A stretch of 8,447 bases of DNA from an uncultured Clostridia bacterium (GTDB lineage Bacteria > Bacillota > Clostridia > TANB77 > CAG-508), in contig CAOSZT010000091.1 of assembly GCA_948528155.1 (NCBI GenBank), positions 1 through 8,447 of the forward strand. The letters run 5' to 3'. Every line of letters starts with the position of its first letter. Within the stretch, counting starts at the first letter, position 1. The notes under the pieces were generated by a model. That model worked only from the letters and a program-made list of their open reading frames with translations. It ran no database searches and was not told the origin of the DNA. Shown here piece after piece: positions 1 through 5,932 of this stretch. The position numbers were made by a program, and so were the translations under genes.

Positions 1-2
1 AA

Positions 3-45
3 TTTTGGTAGTTTTTATATTCCCTTTTTTGGTTACTTTTATATT
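3..45. repeat. Imperfect tandem repeat at the window edge
   Basis: Two 19-base units, TTTTGGTAGTTTTTATATT (3-21) and TTTTGGTTACTTTTATATT (27-45), agree at 16 of 19 positions with a 24-base period. They lie just downstream of the 40-residue minus-strand gene. Whether more copies lie outside the window is unknown. Chance is possible in AT-rich DNA. Confidence 0.35.
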
Positions 46-52
46 ATCATTT

Positions 53-175
53 TTATTTTTCCTCAAACTTAAGAAATAAATAATCATACAACTCCCGTAT
101 TGCTACTTTCTCAGCTTTGCAAATCCGTTCAGGAAGTAATGAAAGTTGCTGTCTACTTACAAAGGTTTCATTCAT
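53..175 (-). CDS. Small hypothetical protein, 40 residues
   Basis: A short open frame encoding 40 residues, beginning MNETFVSRQQLSLLPERICK and ending in a charged FEEK tail before TAA. Three signals support it as a real gene despite its size: a GGAGG ribosome binding site (183-187) exactly 7 bases before the ATG, a promoter of near-consensus form at 231-259, and coding sequence clearly richer in G+C than the flanking spacer. Two of its three arginines are CGG, as in the plus-strand gene at 595 and unlike the rest of the window, so the two probably share an origin. The protein has no membrane segment or signal peptide and is likely to be mostly helical. I do not recognise the family. It could be a complete small protein of a mobile element or the remaining N-terminus of a longer gene cut by an early stop; the sequence does not decide. 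Confidence 0.6.
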   Translation of the reverse strand: MNETFVSRQQLSLLPERICKAEKVAIRELYDYLFLKFEEK

Positions 176-187
176 AGTTTTGCCTCC

Positions 188-199
188 TAACAATTGTTA
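188..199. promoter_or_regulatory. 12-base perfect palindrome in the leader of the 40-residue gene
   Basis: TAACAATTGTTA is a perfect palindrome directly upstream of the GGAGG of the minus-strand small gene and downstream of its predicted transcription start. The position suits a repressor operator, but a 12-base AT-rich palindrome can occur by chance in such sequence, so the role is inferred only. Confidence 0.25.
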
Positions 200-230
200 T
201 TCAAATAGCTATCAATGTTTTTACTTTAAT

Positions 231-259
231 ATAATACAACATTTCACATAAAATTGCAA
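231..259 (-). promoter_or_regulatory. Sigma-A type promoter for the 40-residue gene
   Basis: On the minus strand, a -35 box TTGCAA (254-259) and a -10 box TATTAT (231-236) are separated by exactly 17 bases. The start would fall near 224, giving a leader of about 50 bases before the ATG at 175. The match to the vegetative consensus is good for AT-rich DNA. Confidence 0.55.
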
Positions 260-521
260 ATGTTTTAACAATTTAATAGTGTAAAATGGTTTCGGAATAC
301 AAAAAAAGGAATCTTTTCTGATATAATATTTTTACCACAAAACTTTATTAAAAAAATTTCCTTTATATATAATATTTTACAATAATACAAAAATTATGAA
401 AATTGATGAAAATAATAAACCCATATTTTTCCTTCTCTTATAATATTATTATGCGCTTATTTTAACATAATTTTTAAAAATATTAAAATAAAAAAAGTAA
501 TTGTATATTTTTGATATGTTC

Positions 522-550
522 TTGTATTTTACATAAAATTGTAGTATACT
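522..550 (+). promoter_or_regulatory. Sigma-A type promoter for the 153-residue gene
   Basis: A -35 box TTGTAT (522-527) and a -10 box TATACT (545-550) are separated by exactly 17 bases. Transcription would start near 557, leaving a leader of about 38 bases that carries AAGGAGG (581-587) 7 bases before the ATG. The 17-base spacer contains the second copy of the repeated word ACATAAAATTG (531-541). Confidence 0.65.
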
Positions 551-594
551 ATAAATATAGACAACAGCATTAGCAAACAAAAGGAGGATAAACT

Positions 595-1056
595 ATGTCT
601 ATTTTATTTGAACTTAAAGGAAAAAAGGCAATTTTCAATATGGAAGAATTTTGTCGGCTCAAGGACGAATTAACTTATGTCGGTCGGTTTGCCAATAAGA
701 AAACGTCTAAGGTAATTCAGGGAACTATTATTCAGTACAACGGCATATTCTACACGACTGAAATACCTCTCCTTTCAGGAGTTGATAGCAGTCCCGCAGA
801 TGAGGACGGTATGGTAATAACATCTGTAGAGCTGTTTGAGTCTGAATACGTTCCTGAAGAATGCAAACCATTGAACGATTGCCCAATACTCATCAACATC
901 TGGAATACCAGAATTGATGATGAAGGACCAATTTGCAGTTATGCTTTCTACAGCGACCAGTTGGAAAAAGCTAAGGAAATTGTAAATGATAACAAAGACG
1001 TTAGCATTTTCATAAACGGCGTACGGATTGCCACAAAAAATTTCCTTGAGAGTTAA
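595..1056 (+). CDS. Hypothetical protein, 153 residues, probably acquired
   Basis: An intact, well-signalled gene: AAGGAGG 7 bases before ATG, a consensus-like promoter upstream and a 14-bp hairpin terminator downstream, so it is probably transcribed alone. The product is a soluble, acidic protein without signal peptide or membrane segment. It has an N-terminal mixed region (about 1-60, with a basic patch around GRFANKKTSK at 30-39), an acidic middle (about 65-95) and a C-terminal region of alternating strands and helix (about 97-153). I do not recognise its family and assign no function. Its coding sequence is about 38% G+C by hand count, and three of its four arginines are CGG, whereas neighbouring genes are much more AT-rich and use AGA. 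With the divergent 40-residue gene this suggests horizontal transfer, possibly next to the tRNA-Thr gene. It could be cargo or a fragment of a former mobile element, but no integrase is visible. Confidence 0.85.
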   Translation: MSILFELKGKKAIFNMEEFCRLKDELTYVGRFANKKTSKVIQGTIIQYNGIFYTTEIPLLSGVDSSPADEDGMVITSVELFESEYVPEECKPLNDCPILINIWNTRIDDEGPICSYAFYSDQLEKAKEIVNDNKDVSIFINGVRIATKNFLES

Positions 1057-1091
1057 AAGTTATCCTTACAGGTTACTATGATCTGTACAAC

Positions 1092-1137
1092 AATTCCCTC
1101 TAAGTATGATAAGATTTAATCAGACTTAGAGGGAATT
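1092..1137 (+). terminator. Strong hairpin terminator after the 153-residue gene
   Basis: A perfect 14-bp stem, AATTCCCTCTAAGT (1092-1105) with its complement at 1124-1137, lies 35 bases after the stop codon. The 18-base loop can form a further 4-bp stem (1107-1110 with 1119-1122). The right arm runs into a T-rich stretch, fitting Rho-independent termination on the plus strand. The reverse orientation has a weaker T tract. Confidence 0.75.
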
Positions 1138-1207
1138 TTCATGTTATTATAAAATTTTTATATTATTAAATACATATAATGAAACTTATTTTTTTTGCAA
1201 AAGAAAA

Positions 1208-1266
1208 AATCAACCATTTTACTGATTAATTTTCATATCTATCTGTTCTATTAGTTCGAACAGATA
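1208..1266 (-). terminator. Hairpins downstream of tRNA-Thr, probable terminator
   Basis: Just 3' of the tRNA on the minus strand there is a perfect 9-bp stem with a 9-base loop (1240-1248 with 1258-1266). A second, weaker AT-rich stem (1208-1212 with 1223-1227, extendable by G-U pairs) follows and leads straight into a T-rich run on the minus strand (complement of 1201-1210). The second is the more likely release point. The first may act as a 3' processing or pausing structure. Confidence 0.45.
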
Positions 1267-1272
1267 CGTCAT

Positions 1273-1348
1273 TGGAGCTTACAACGGGGATCGAACCCGT
1301 GACCTCTGCCTTACCAAGGCAGTACTCTACCAACTGAGCTATGCAAGC
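1273..1348 (-). tRNA. tRNA-Thr (anticodon GGT)
   Basis: A complete 76-base tRNA with encoded CCA (1273-1275). The acceptor stem GCTTGCA pairs with TGTAAGC with one G-U pair. The D arm has the AGTTGGTAGAG form. The anticodon stem CTGCC/GGCAG encloses the loop TTGGTAA with anticodon GGT (complement of 1313-1315), reading threonine ACC and ACU. The variable loop is AGGTC, and the T arm is ACGGG-TTCGATC-CCCGT. The discriminator base is U. It lies downstream of sigH but is separated from it by a 16-bp hairpin, so it may have its own promoter or be processed from read-through; no clear promoter was seen in the short gap. The divergent foreign-looking gene pair lies beyond its 3' end, the usual side for element integration. 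Confidence 0.97.
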
Positions 1349-1382
1349 TTATATAAATTAAGGCACTAAAAAATATTTATAC

Positions 1383-1431
1383 TTAAATAGTATCAAACCA
1401 AACGATTTATATCTAGTTTGATACTATTTAA
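1383..1431 (-). terminator. 16-bp hairpin after sigH, probable terminator
   Basis: A perfect 16-bp inverted repeat (1383-1398 with 1416-1431, loop of 17 bases) begins 9 bases after the stop codon of sigH. Its core is TAGTATCAAAC with the complement GTTTGATACTA. The following minus-strand sequence is AT-rich with a run of six T bases a little further on rather than immediately after the stem, so termination may be partial. It separates sigH from tRNA-Thr. Confidence 0.6.
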
Positions 1432-1439
1432 TATTATAA

Positions 1440-2075
1440 TTAAAATATGTTTTTTATTGCTTTTTTTCTTATTCTTTGTATAGCATTATCAACTGATTTA
1501 ATTGGAGTATCTAACTTTTTTGCAATAACTTCATAACTTTCACCCTGCATATATCTATCTAAAACACTTTCTTCAAATTTACTTAAAGATTTGTGCATAG
1601 TATTTTGAATTTCATTAAAATACTCTCTTTTCATAATTGTTTCTAAAGGATCTTCAATAGTATCACTTTTAAATGTTTCTATTAATTCTGTACTATCTTC
1701 ATCATTTTCATATGCAGACATATTTAAAGATAAATATGAATTAAGTGGTATATGTTTTTGCCTATTAGAACTTTTTATTGCTGTTATTAATTGTCTTTCT
1801 ACACATATATTAGCAAATGTTTTAAAAGTATTCTGTTTGTAAGTATCAAAATCTCTAATTGCCTTATATAATCCAATCATTCCTTCTTGTATAATATCAT
1901 CTTTTTCTGCCCCAATTATAAAATATTTTCCTACTTTTGAATTAACTAAATCTTTATATTTATCTAGTAAAAAAGATAATGCCTGCTCGTCCCCTTCTTT
2001 TATTTGAGATATTATTTGCTCATCTGTTAAATTGCAATATTTTTCTGTTGTATAATATATTTCTTGTTTTTGCAT
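1440..2075 (-). CDS. sigH: RNA polymerase sporulation sigma factor SigH (Spo0H)
   Basis: A sigma-70 family protein of 211 residues, directing RNA polymerase to early sporulation and stationary-phase promoters in spore-forming Firmicutes. Region 2 is highly characteristic: a core-binding and -10 recognition segment containing DDIIQEGMIGLYKAIRDF (59-76), then RQLITAIKSSNRQKHIPLNSY (94-114). Region 4 with its helix-turn-helix covers about 164-208 (SYEVIAKKLDTPIKSVDNAI, 180-199). The linker is acidic (YENDEDSTE), as in SigH. The start is ATG at 2075, preceded by GGAGG (2088-2092) at a rather long 12-base spacing. The frame stays open to a TTG at 2138, but that codon lies in the -35 box of a TTGACT-18-TATAAT promoter and would be upstream of the transcript, so it is rejected. 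SigH is usually near rpmG-secE-nusG in Firmicutes; here a tRNA follows instead within the window. Confidence 0.95.
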   Translation of the reverse strand: MQKQEIYYTTEKYCNLTDEQIISQIKEGDEQALSFLLDKYKDLVNSKVGKYFIIGAEKDDIIQEGMIGLYKAIRDFDTYKQNTFKTFANICVERQLITAIKSSNRQKHIPLNSYLSLNMSAYENDEDSTELIETFKSDTIEDPLETIMKREYFNEIQNTMHKSLSKFEESVLDRYMQGESYEVIAKKLDTPIKSVDNAIQRIRKKAIKNIF

Positions 2076-2108
2076 ATATCTGAAATACCTCCAAATGTAC
2101 TTTTTGTC

Positions 2109-2138
2109 ATTATATATTTGAAATCTTAGAAAAGTCAA
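2109..2138 (-). promoter_or_regulatory. Sigma-A type promoter of sigH
   Basis: On the minus strand, -35 TTGACT (2133-2138) and -10 TATAAT (2109-2114, perfect) are separated by 18 bases. The predicted start near 2102 gives a leader of about 27 bases with GGAGG. The promoter sits in the gap after the GH18 gene, so sigH can be transcribed independently, with possible read-through from upstream. It also decides the sigH start codon. Confidence 0.75.
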
Positions 2139-2186
2139 GTGTTTTTTATAATTATTGTTATTTTATTTCATTTTTTTTAATATATT

Positions 2187-3896
2187 TTATAATTCACCCT
2201 TCATTTCATTTTTTAGAAATGTCCAAAAATTTTCATATTCCATTCCTTTTACCCAAGAAGCTATTCCACCTAAATTATTATTATTTACTAAAGAAATCTT
2301 TTCTTTTAGAGATCTTTGATCTTCTATCCACATTTTCTTAATATTTCCTTCTTCTTGATATTCCACATAATATTGTTTTAAATTATCATTCCAATTTTTT
2401 AACACATTACTTGGAAGCACTTTTTCTATACTTTTTATTGCAACTGCACTTTGTTTAATAATCTCTCCAGAACTATTTTCTGTCCACAATCTTGAATATA
2501 AAGGAATTGCTAAAATAATTTTCTCACTTTCAATTTCTTCTGTAGTTAAGAATTTTTTTAAACTTAATTCTACCCAATCATATCCAGCTGTTGTTCCTGC
2601 CTTATTACTTGAAGCTCCATATTGATCATATGCCATAAATACTATATAATCAGCTACATCTCCTATTACATGTCTGTCAAAACACAATGACCAGGTTTCA
2701 GATCCATCTGGTGCTGTTACATCAACAGATACTACTAGTCCCATATCTTTAATTCTTGGTGTTAATTCTATTATAAATCTTGAATACATTTCTTTATCTT
2801 CTTTTTTCATATTTTCAAAATCTAAATTAATTCCATCTAATTTGTATCTCACACAAGCTATTACAATTTGATTTATTAATTCTTGTCTTTTTTCATAATC
2901 ATTCATAATTTCTGAAGTAACTTTAAGCATGCCATCTCCTGCATTTTGTACCATTGGCCAAATTTTATAACCATTATTATGTGCCCAATTTATATATTCT
3001 TTTCCACTTTCTCCTATATTTTCTTTTAATTGTCCCTTAGAATCTATATAGAAAAATGCTGGTGAAACTACATTTACTCCATCCAACTTTTCTCCTGTTC
3101 TATCAGGTGCTGTCGCTGTTGTTGAATAATAATCCCATACTAAATTAACTTTTTCTTTAATTTGTTTCTCTTCTTTCATTTCTTCTCTTATTGTAACTGT
3201 ATTTGCAATTTTATCTGATTTTACATATCCTAGTTGTCCACTTTCTGTCCTAATTCTAGCATACCCATTTTCTTCTGATATTACTATTACATAACTTCCC
3301 TGTCTTATTCTATCAATTGTTTTTGCTATTATCCTTTTAGAAGATTTTACTGGCACATCTTTTGTTATTATTGCTTTTTTTTGTTCTTTTGATATAGAAT
3401 CTATTGTTACTATTTTTGACTCTTCTATATATTTATTTTCTATTCCATATACATCTTTTAATTCTTCTATTGGTATATATATTGTACCATCTTTTTCAAT
3501 TACTTTTGCATATGTTTCTTTACTTGCTCCATTTATACTCATTTTATTTTCTTGTAAACTCATTGTAGCCATTTTTGTTCCATATGTTGTAATTATTTGA
3601 TCATTTTTTGTGTCTTCATATATATATTTATCAAAAAAATTGCCTAAATCCTGCTTTGATATATATATTTCATCATCTTCTATTAGAATTTCCTTTTTTA
3701 AATTTGATGTTACATTTCTATTGTTTATTATTAAATTTATGTTTTTATTTTTTCCTAGTATTATATAGTCATTTGCTATATATGCTATTGTCCCTATTAT
3801 TATTGTCATTATTATAAATATAAATACTTTCTTTATATTTTTGTTTTTTCCTGTAGTTTTCCATTTTACCTTTTTAAGTTTTTTAGATTTTCCCAT
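2187..3896 (-). CDS. Membrane-anchored GH18 glycosidase with SH3-like domain (SleL/YaaH type)
   Basis: A 569-residue protein likely to hydrolyse N-acetylglucosamine-containing glycans, probably peptidoglycan or spore cortex, outside the membrane. Order of parts (numbered from ATG): basic cytoplasmic head (1-23), one membrane segment (about 24-47), a region like the copper amine oxidase N-terminal fold often found on clostridial wall proteins (about 52-167), a bacterial SH3-like segment (about 176-232, with ENGYARIRTESGQLGYVKSD), a short charged linker, and a GH18 barrel (about 249-565). The family signature is LDGINLDFE, with predicted catalytic acid E361 and D359; FMAYDQYG and the late GGIASWVKG segment also fit GH18. 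The start is the ATG at 3896, with GAGAGG 9 bases upstream; a TTG three codons earlier abuts that site and is unlikely. It lies 18 bases after the AlkD-like gene, so it is co-transcribed, and upstream of sigH. A sporulation role is inferred from family and context; general wall remodelling is the alternative. Confidence 0.88.
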   Translation of the reverse strand: MGKSKKLKKVKWKTTGKNKNIKKVFIFIIMTIIIGTIAYIANDYIILGKNKNINLIINNRNVTSNLKKEILIEDDEIYISKQDLGNFFDKYIYEDTKNDQIITTYGTKMATMSLQENKMSINGASKETYAKVIEKDGTIYIPIEELKDVYGIENKYIEESKIVTIDSISKEQKKAIITKDVPVKSSKRIIAKTIDRIRQGSYVIVISEENGYARIRTESGQLGYVKSDKIANTVTIREEMKEEKQIKEKVNLVWDYYSTTATAPDRTGEKLDGVNVVSPAFFYIDSKGQLKENIGESGKEYINWAHNNGYKIWPMVQNAGDGMLKVTSEIMNDYEKRQELINQIVIACVRYKLDGINLDFENMKKEDKEMYSRFIIELTPRIKDMGLVVSVDVTAPDGSETWSLCFDRHVIGDVADYIVFMAYDQYGASSNKAGTTAGYDWVELSLKKFLTTEEIESEKIILAIPLYSRLWTENSSGEIIKQSAVAIKSIEKVLPSNVLKNWNDNLKQYYVEYQEEGNIKKMWIEDQRSLKEKISLVNNNNLGGIASWVKGMEYENFWTFLKNEMKGEL

Positions 3897-3914
3897 TTTT
3901 TTCAACCTCTCTTT

Positions 3915-4616
3915 TTATATAATATTGTTATTTCTTTTCATATTTTTTAAAATTTCTTTTTTATCTTGTGAAATTCTATATGATTCTATTGCTTTTTGAA
4001 TCGCCTTATTATATGTCCAGTTGTCTATTTGAGAAGCTTCTAAATATTTAACAGTTTGTTCATAAAACTTAATTAAACAAATAGAAATTGCCCAACTAAC
4101 TGCCATTTTCACATAATAATCTTTGCATTTTACTTCTTCAAATATTTCAAAAATGATATTCAAATACTTTTCTTCAATATAATAATCTAAAATCATTACA
4201 ATTGCAAATCTAATTTCAAATTCTTTTTCCGATTTTAAAAACTTTTGAATAAGTTTCCACATCTCATCTTTATATTTTTTTGTTATTTTAAGACCTGCAC
4301 AAAAAACATCACAAATAGCCCAATTATCTATTTTAGGAACATAATTTTCTATATATTTTAATATTGTATTTATATCTTCATTTTTAGCTTCCCCAATTAA
4401 CATTCCTTGTAACATTATTTCTTCATAATATTCATTATCTATTTGTTTTATTGTTTGTTTCCAATCTTTTTCTTTAAATAATTTTTTAGCATAATTTCTT
4501 AATATTGGAATTCTTGCACCTATTATATTTTCTGTTCCTGGGCATAAGGAACTGTGAAATTTCTGGTATTTTTCGTCTGATATTTCAAATAATTTTTCTT
4601 TTATTTCTTTTCCCAT
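3915..4616 (-). CDS. AlkD-like DNA alkylation repair protein (HEAT-like repeats)
   Basis: A 233-residue, almost wholly helical protein of the DNA alkylation repair family (PF08713; AlkD/AlkC-like), which removes alkylated purines by a HEAT-like repeat glycosylase fold without base flipping. Numbered from ATG, W99, D103, R136 and W175 line up with the active-site residues W109, D113, R148 and W187 that I recall for Bacillus cereus AlkD: W-to-D spacing of four is identical, R-to-W spacing of 39 is identical, and D-to-R is two shorter. The set appears complete, so an active enzyme is plausible. The start is ATG at 4616 with GGAG 6 bases upstream; a TTG four codons earlier overlaps that site and is rejected. 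It follows the transketolase gene by 58 bases and precedes the GH18 gene by 18, suggesting one operon without an obvious shared pathway. No clear internal promoter was found. Confidence 0.88.
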   Translation of the reverse strand: MGKEIKEKLFEISDEKYQKFHSSLCPGTENIIGARIPILRNYAKKLFKEKDWKQTIKQIDNEYYEEIMLQGMLIGEAKNEDINTILKYIENYVPKIDNWAICDVFCAGLKITKKYKDEMWKLIQKFLKSEKEFEIRFAIVMILDYYIEEKYLNIIFEIFEEVKCKDYYVKMAVSWAISICLIKFYEQTVKYLEASQIDNWTYNKAIQKAIESYRISQDKKEILKNMKRNNNII

Positions 4617-4674
4617 TACTTTCTCCAATTATATTTTTTATATAATTCTATAAAAATTCAACTAATTTTTGCTC

Positions 4675-5505
4675 CTATCCTAACTCCTTCATAGCTTGCA
4701 AATACTCTTCTTCGTTTGGAGCTTTACCATGCCACTCTGCTTTATCTTCCATAAAAGATACCCCTTTTCCTTTTACAGTTTTTGCAATTATACATGTTGG
4801 TTTTTCTTTTACATTTTTAGCCACCTCAAAAGCTTTTATTATTTCATCTATATCATGACCATCTATATTTATTATTTGAAATCCAAAACTTCTAAATTTT
4901 TCATCTATTGGATACGAAATCATTACTTCTTCAATAGTTCCATCTATTTGTAAATTATTGTTATCTATTATAACACATAAATTGTCTAATTTGTATTTGT
5001 TAGCAGCCATAGCTGCTTCCCAAATTTGTCCTTCTTCTATCTCTCCATCCCCTAATATACAATAAACTCTGTAGTCTTTATTATCTAATTTTCCAGCTAT
5101 TGCCATTCCATTTGCCACTGATAAACCTTGTCCTAATGAGCCTGTTGTCATATCTACTCCTGGAATTTTTCTCATATCTGGGTGTCCTTGTAGTCTACTT
5201 TCTATATTTCTAAGTGTTTGTAGCTCTTCTTCTTCAATATAGCCTTTTTCTGCTAATGCTGAATATAATGCTGGTGCACAATGTCCTTTTGATAATACTA
5301 ACCTATCTCTGTTTTCATCTTTTGGATTGTGTTGGTCTATGTTCATTTCATTAAAGTATAACACTGTTATTATATCAGCTATTGATAACGATCCTCCTGG
5401 ATGTCCTGACTTTCCACTATATACTGATTTTATTATTCCTTTTCTTATATTTTTGGCTTTTTCTTTTAAGTCATTTATGTTTTTTATTTTTTCTTCACTC
5501 ATCAT
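4675..5505 (-). CDS. Transketolase, N-terminal (thiamine diphosphate-binding) subunit
   Basis: A 276-residue N-terminal half of a split transketolase, which moves two-carbon units between sugar phosphates in the non-oxidative pentose phosphate pathway. Visible motifs: SGHPGGSLS (33-41, H35), KGHCAPALY (73-81, H75), QGHPD (106-110, H108), TGSLGQGLS (121-129), the thiamine diphosphate/metal motif GDGEIEEG (152-159) ending at DNNNLQ (181-186), and the terminal WHGKAPN (H259). These correspond to the phosphate, cofactor and substrate histidines of full-length enzymes. The catalytic glutamate lies in the C-terminal subunit, which is not encoded next to it: the following gene is AlkD-like. The length and ending (AMKELG) are normal for the split form, so this is not a truncated full-length gene. 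The start at 5505 has GGGAG 5 bases upstream; the adjacent ATG at 5502 with 8-base spacing is equally possible. A strong promoter lies just upstream. Confidence 0.93.
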   Translation of the reverse strand: MMSEEKIKNINDLKEKAKNIRKGIIKSVYSGKSGHPGGSLSIADIITVLYFNEMNIDQHNPKDENRDRLVLSKGHCAPALYSALAEKGYIEEEELQTLRNIESRLQGHPDMRKIPGVDMTTGSLGQGLSVANGMAIAGKLDNKDYRVYCILGDGEIEEGQIWEAAMAANKYKLDNLCVIIDNNNLQIDGTIEEVMISYPIDEKFRSFGFQIINIDGHDIDEIIKAFEVAKNVKEKPTCIIAKTVKGKGVSFMEDKAEWHGKAPNEEEYLQAMKELG

Positions 5506-5532
5506 TTTTTCTCCCTTTTTTATAATAGTTTT

Positions 5533-5561
5533 ATTATATCTTTTATATACATTTTATTCAA
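5533..5561 (-). promoter_or_regulatory. Sigma-A type promoter of the transketolase operon
   Basis: On the minus strand, -35 TTGAAT (5556-5561) and a perfect -10 TATAAT (5533-5538) are separated by 17 bases. The predicted start near 5526 gives a short leader of about 20 bases carrying GGGAG. It lies directly after the terminator of the 68-residue gene and therefore marks the head of the transketolase-alkD-like-GH18 unit. Confidence 0.75.
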
Positions 5562-5622
5562 TATTTGTTATAAAAATTTTAAACAATTGTAATATTTATG
5601 TAATTATTAATTAACATTTTCA

Positions 5623-5670
5623 CATAATAAAATCGCTGAGGGAATTTTAACCCCCAGCAATTTTATTATG
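5623..5670 (-). terminator. Terminator after the 68-residue gene
   Basis: A 20-bp inverted repeat with two mismatches (5623-5642 with 5651-5670, loop of 8). It has a GC-rich core (GCTGGGGG against CCCTCAGC on the minus strand) and an outer ATTTTATTATG arm supplying the T-rich tail. The gene's stop codon lies inside the first arm. The outer AT pairs make it partly symmetrical, but no plus-strand gene needs it. Confidence 0.75.
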
Positions 5671-5872
5671 GCATTCTTTCAACAAATATACCTTTCGATC
5701 TTTTTTTTAACAACCTAGTCATTATGTCAATAACTTCTTTTTCTGACAGTTGTTCCTTCTTTGGTACTCCCATTTCCTCATATGCTTCTTCAAAACTTTT
5801 TTGTGTTGTCAACTTATAGTCCAAAACCTCCATTACCATAATCATTTTTTCTAATTCCTCATGTATTCCCAT
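5666..5872 (-). CDS. Small hypothetical protein, 68 residues
   Basis: A short, soluble, mainly helical protein (MGIHEELEKMIMVMEVLDYK at the start, a KEQLSEKEVIDIMTRLLKKR helix at about 39-58, ending FVERMP). It has no membrane segment, signal peptide or cysteine, and I do not recognise its family. Signals for expression are unusually good for its size: GGAGG (5880-5884) 7 bases before ATG, an extended -10 promoter at 5933-5961, and a GC-rich terminator at its stop codon. It is thus a single-gene transcription unit between the membrane-protein genes and the transketolase operon. The leader of about 54 bases can form a small hairpin (5890-5895 with 5902-5907) just before the ribosome binding site. 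The pattern of alternating charged and hydrophobic residues would suit a small regulatory or adaptor protein, but this is a guess from composition only. Confidence 0.82.
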   Translation of the reverse strand: MGIHEELEKMIMVMEVLDYKLTTQKSFEEAYEEMGVPKKEQLSEKEVIDIMTRLLKKRSKGIFVERMP

Positions 5873-5932
5873 TCTATGCCCTCCTTATTTTTCTATAAAA
5901 CTAGAAACATTAATTCAACTCAATATATATAT

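Larger units (their letters stand above)
176..594. other. AT-rich divergent intergenic spacer
   Basis: These 419 bases hold no supportable gene. They contain the promoter, palindrome and ribosome binding site of the minus-strand small gene at the left end, and the promoter and ribosome binding site of the plus-strand gene at the right end. A lone plus-strand extended -10 element (TG at 319-320, TATAAT at 322-327) lies in the middle without a convincing -35 box. An 11-base word, ACATAAAATTG, occurs twice (246-256 and 531-541), once inside each flanking promoter. A 15-codon frame starting at 396 has no ribosome binding site and was not accepted. Confidence 0.6.

Noticed and set aside
396..443. 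15-codon plus-strand frame starting ATGAAAATTGATGAA
   Set aside because: No ribosome binding site precedes it, and it is too short to support in AT-rich spacer.
3608..3817. Plus-strand open frame of 69 residues
   Set aside because: It is antisense to the GH18 gene, rich in leucine and tyrosine from low-complexity AT sequence, and has no ribosome binding site.
4617..4674. Possible promoter between the transketolase and AlkD-like genes
   Set aside because: TTGAAT is present, but the nearest perfect TATAAT is about 22 bases away and other -10-like words give spacers that are too short.
4696..4953. Plus-strand open frame of 85 residues
   Set aside because: It lies wholly antisense to the transketolase gene, whose motifs are clear.
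5327..5614. Plus-strand open frame of 95 residues
   Set aside because: It is antisense to the start of the transketolase gene and its promoter; its hydrophobic look comes from AT bias.
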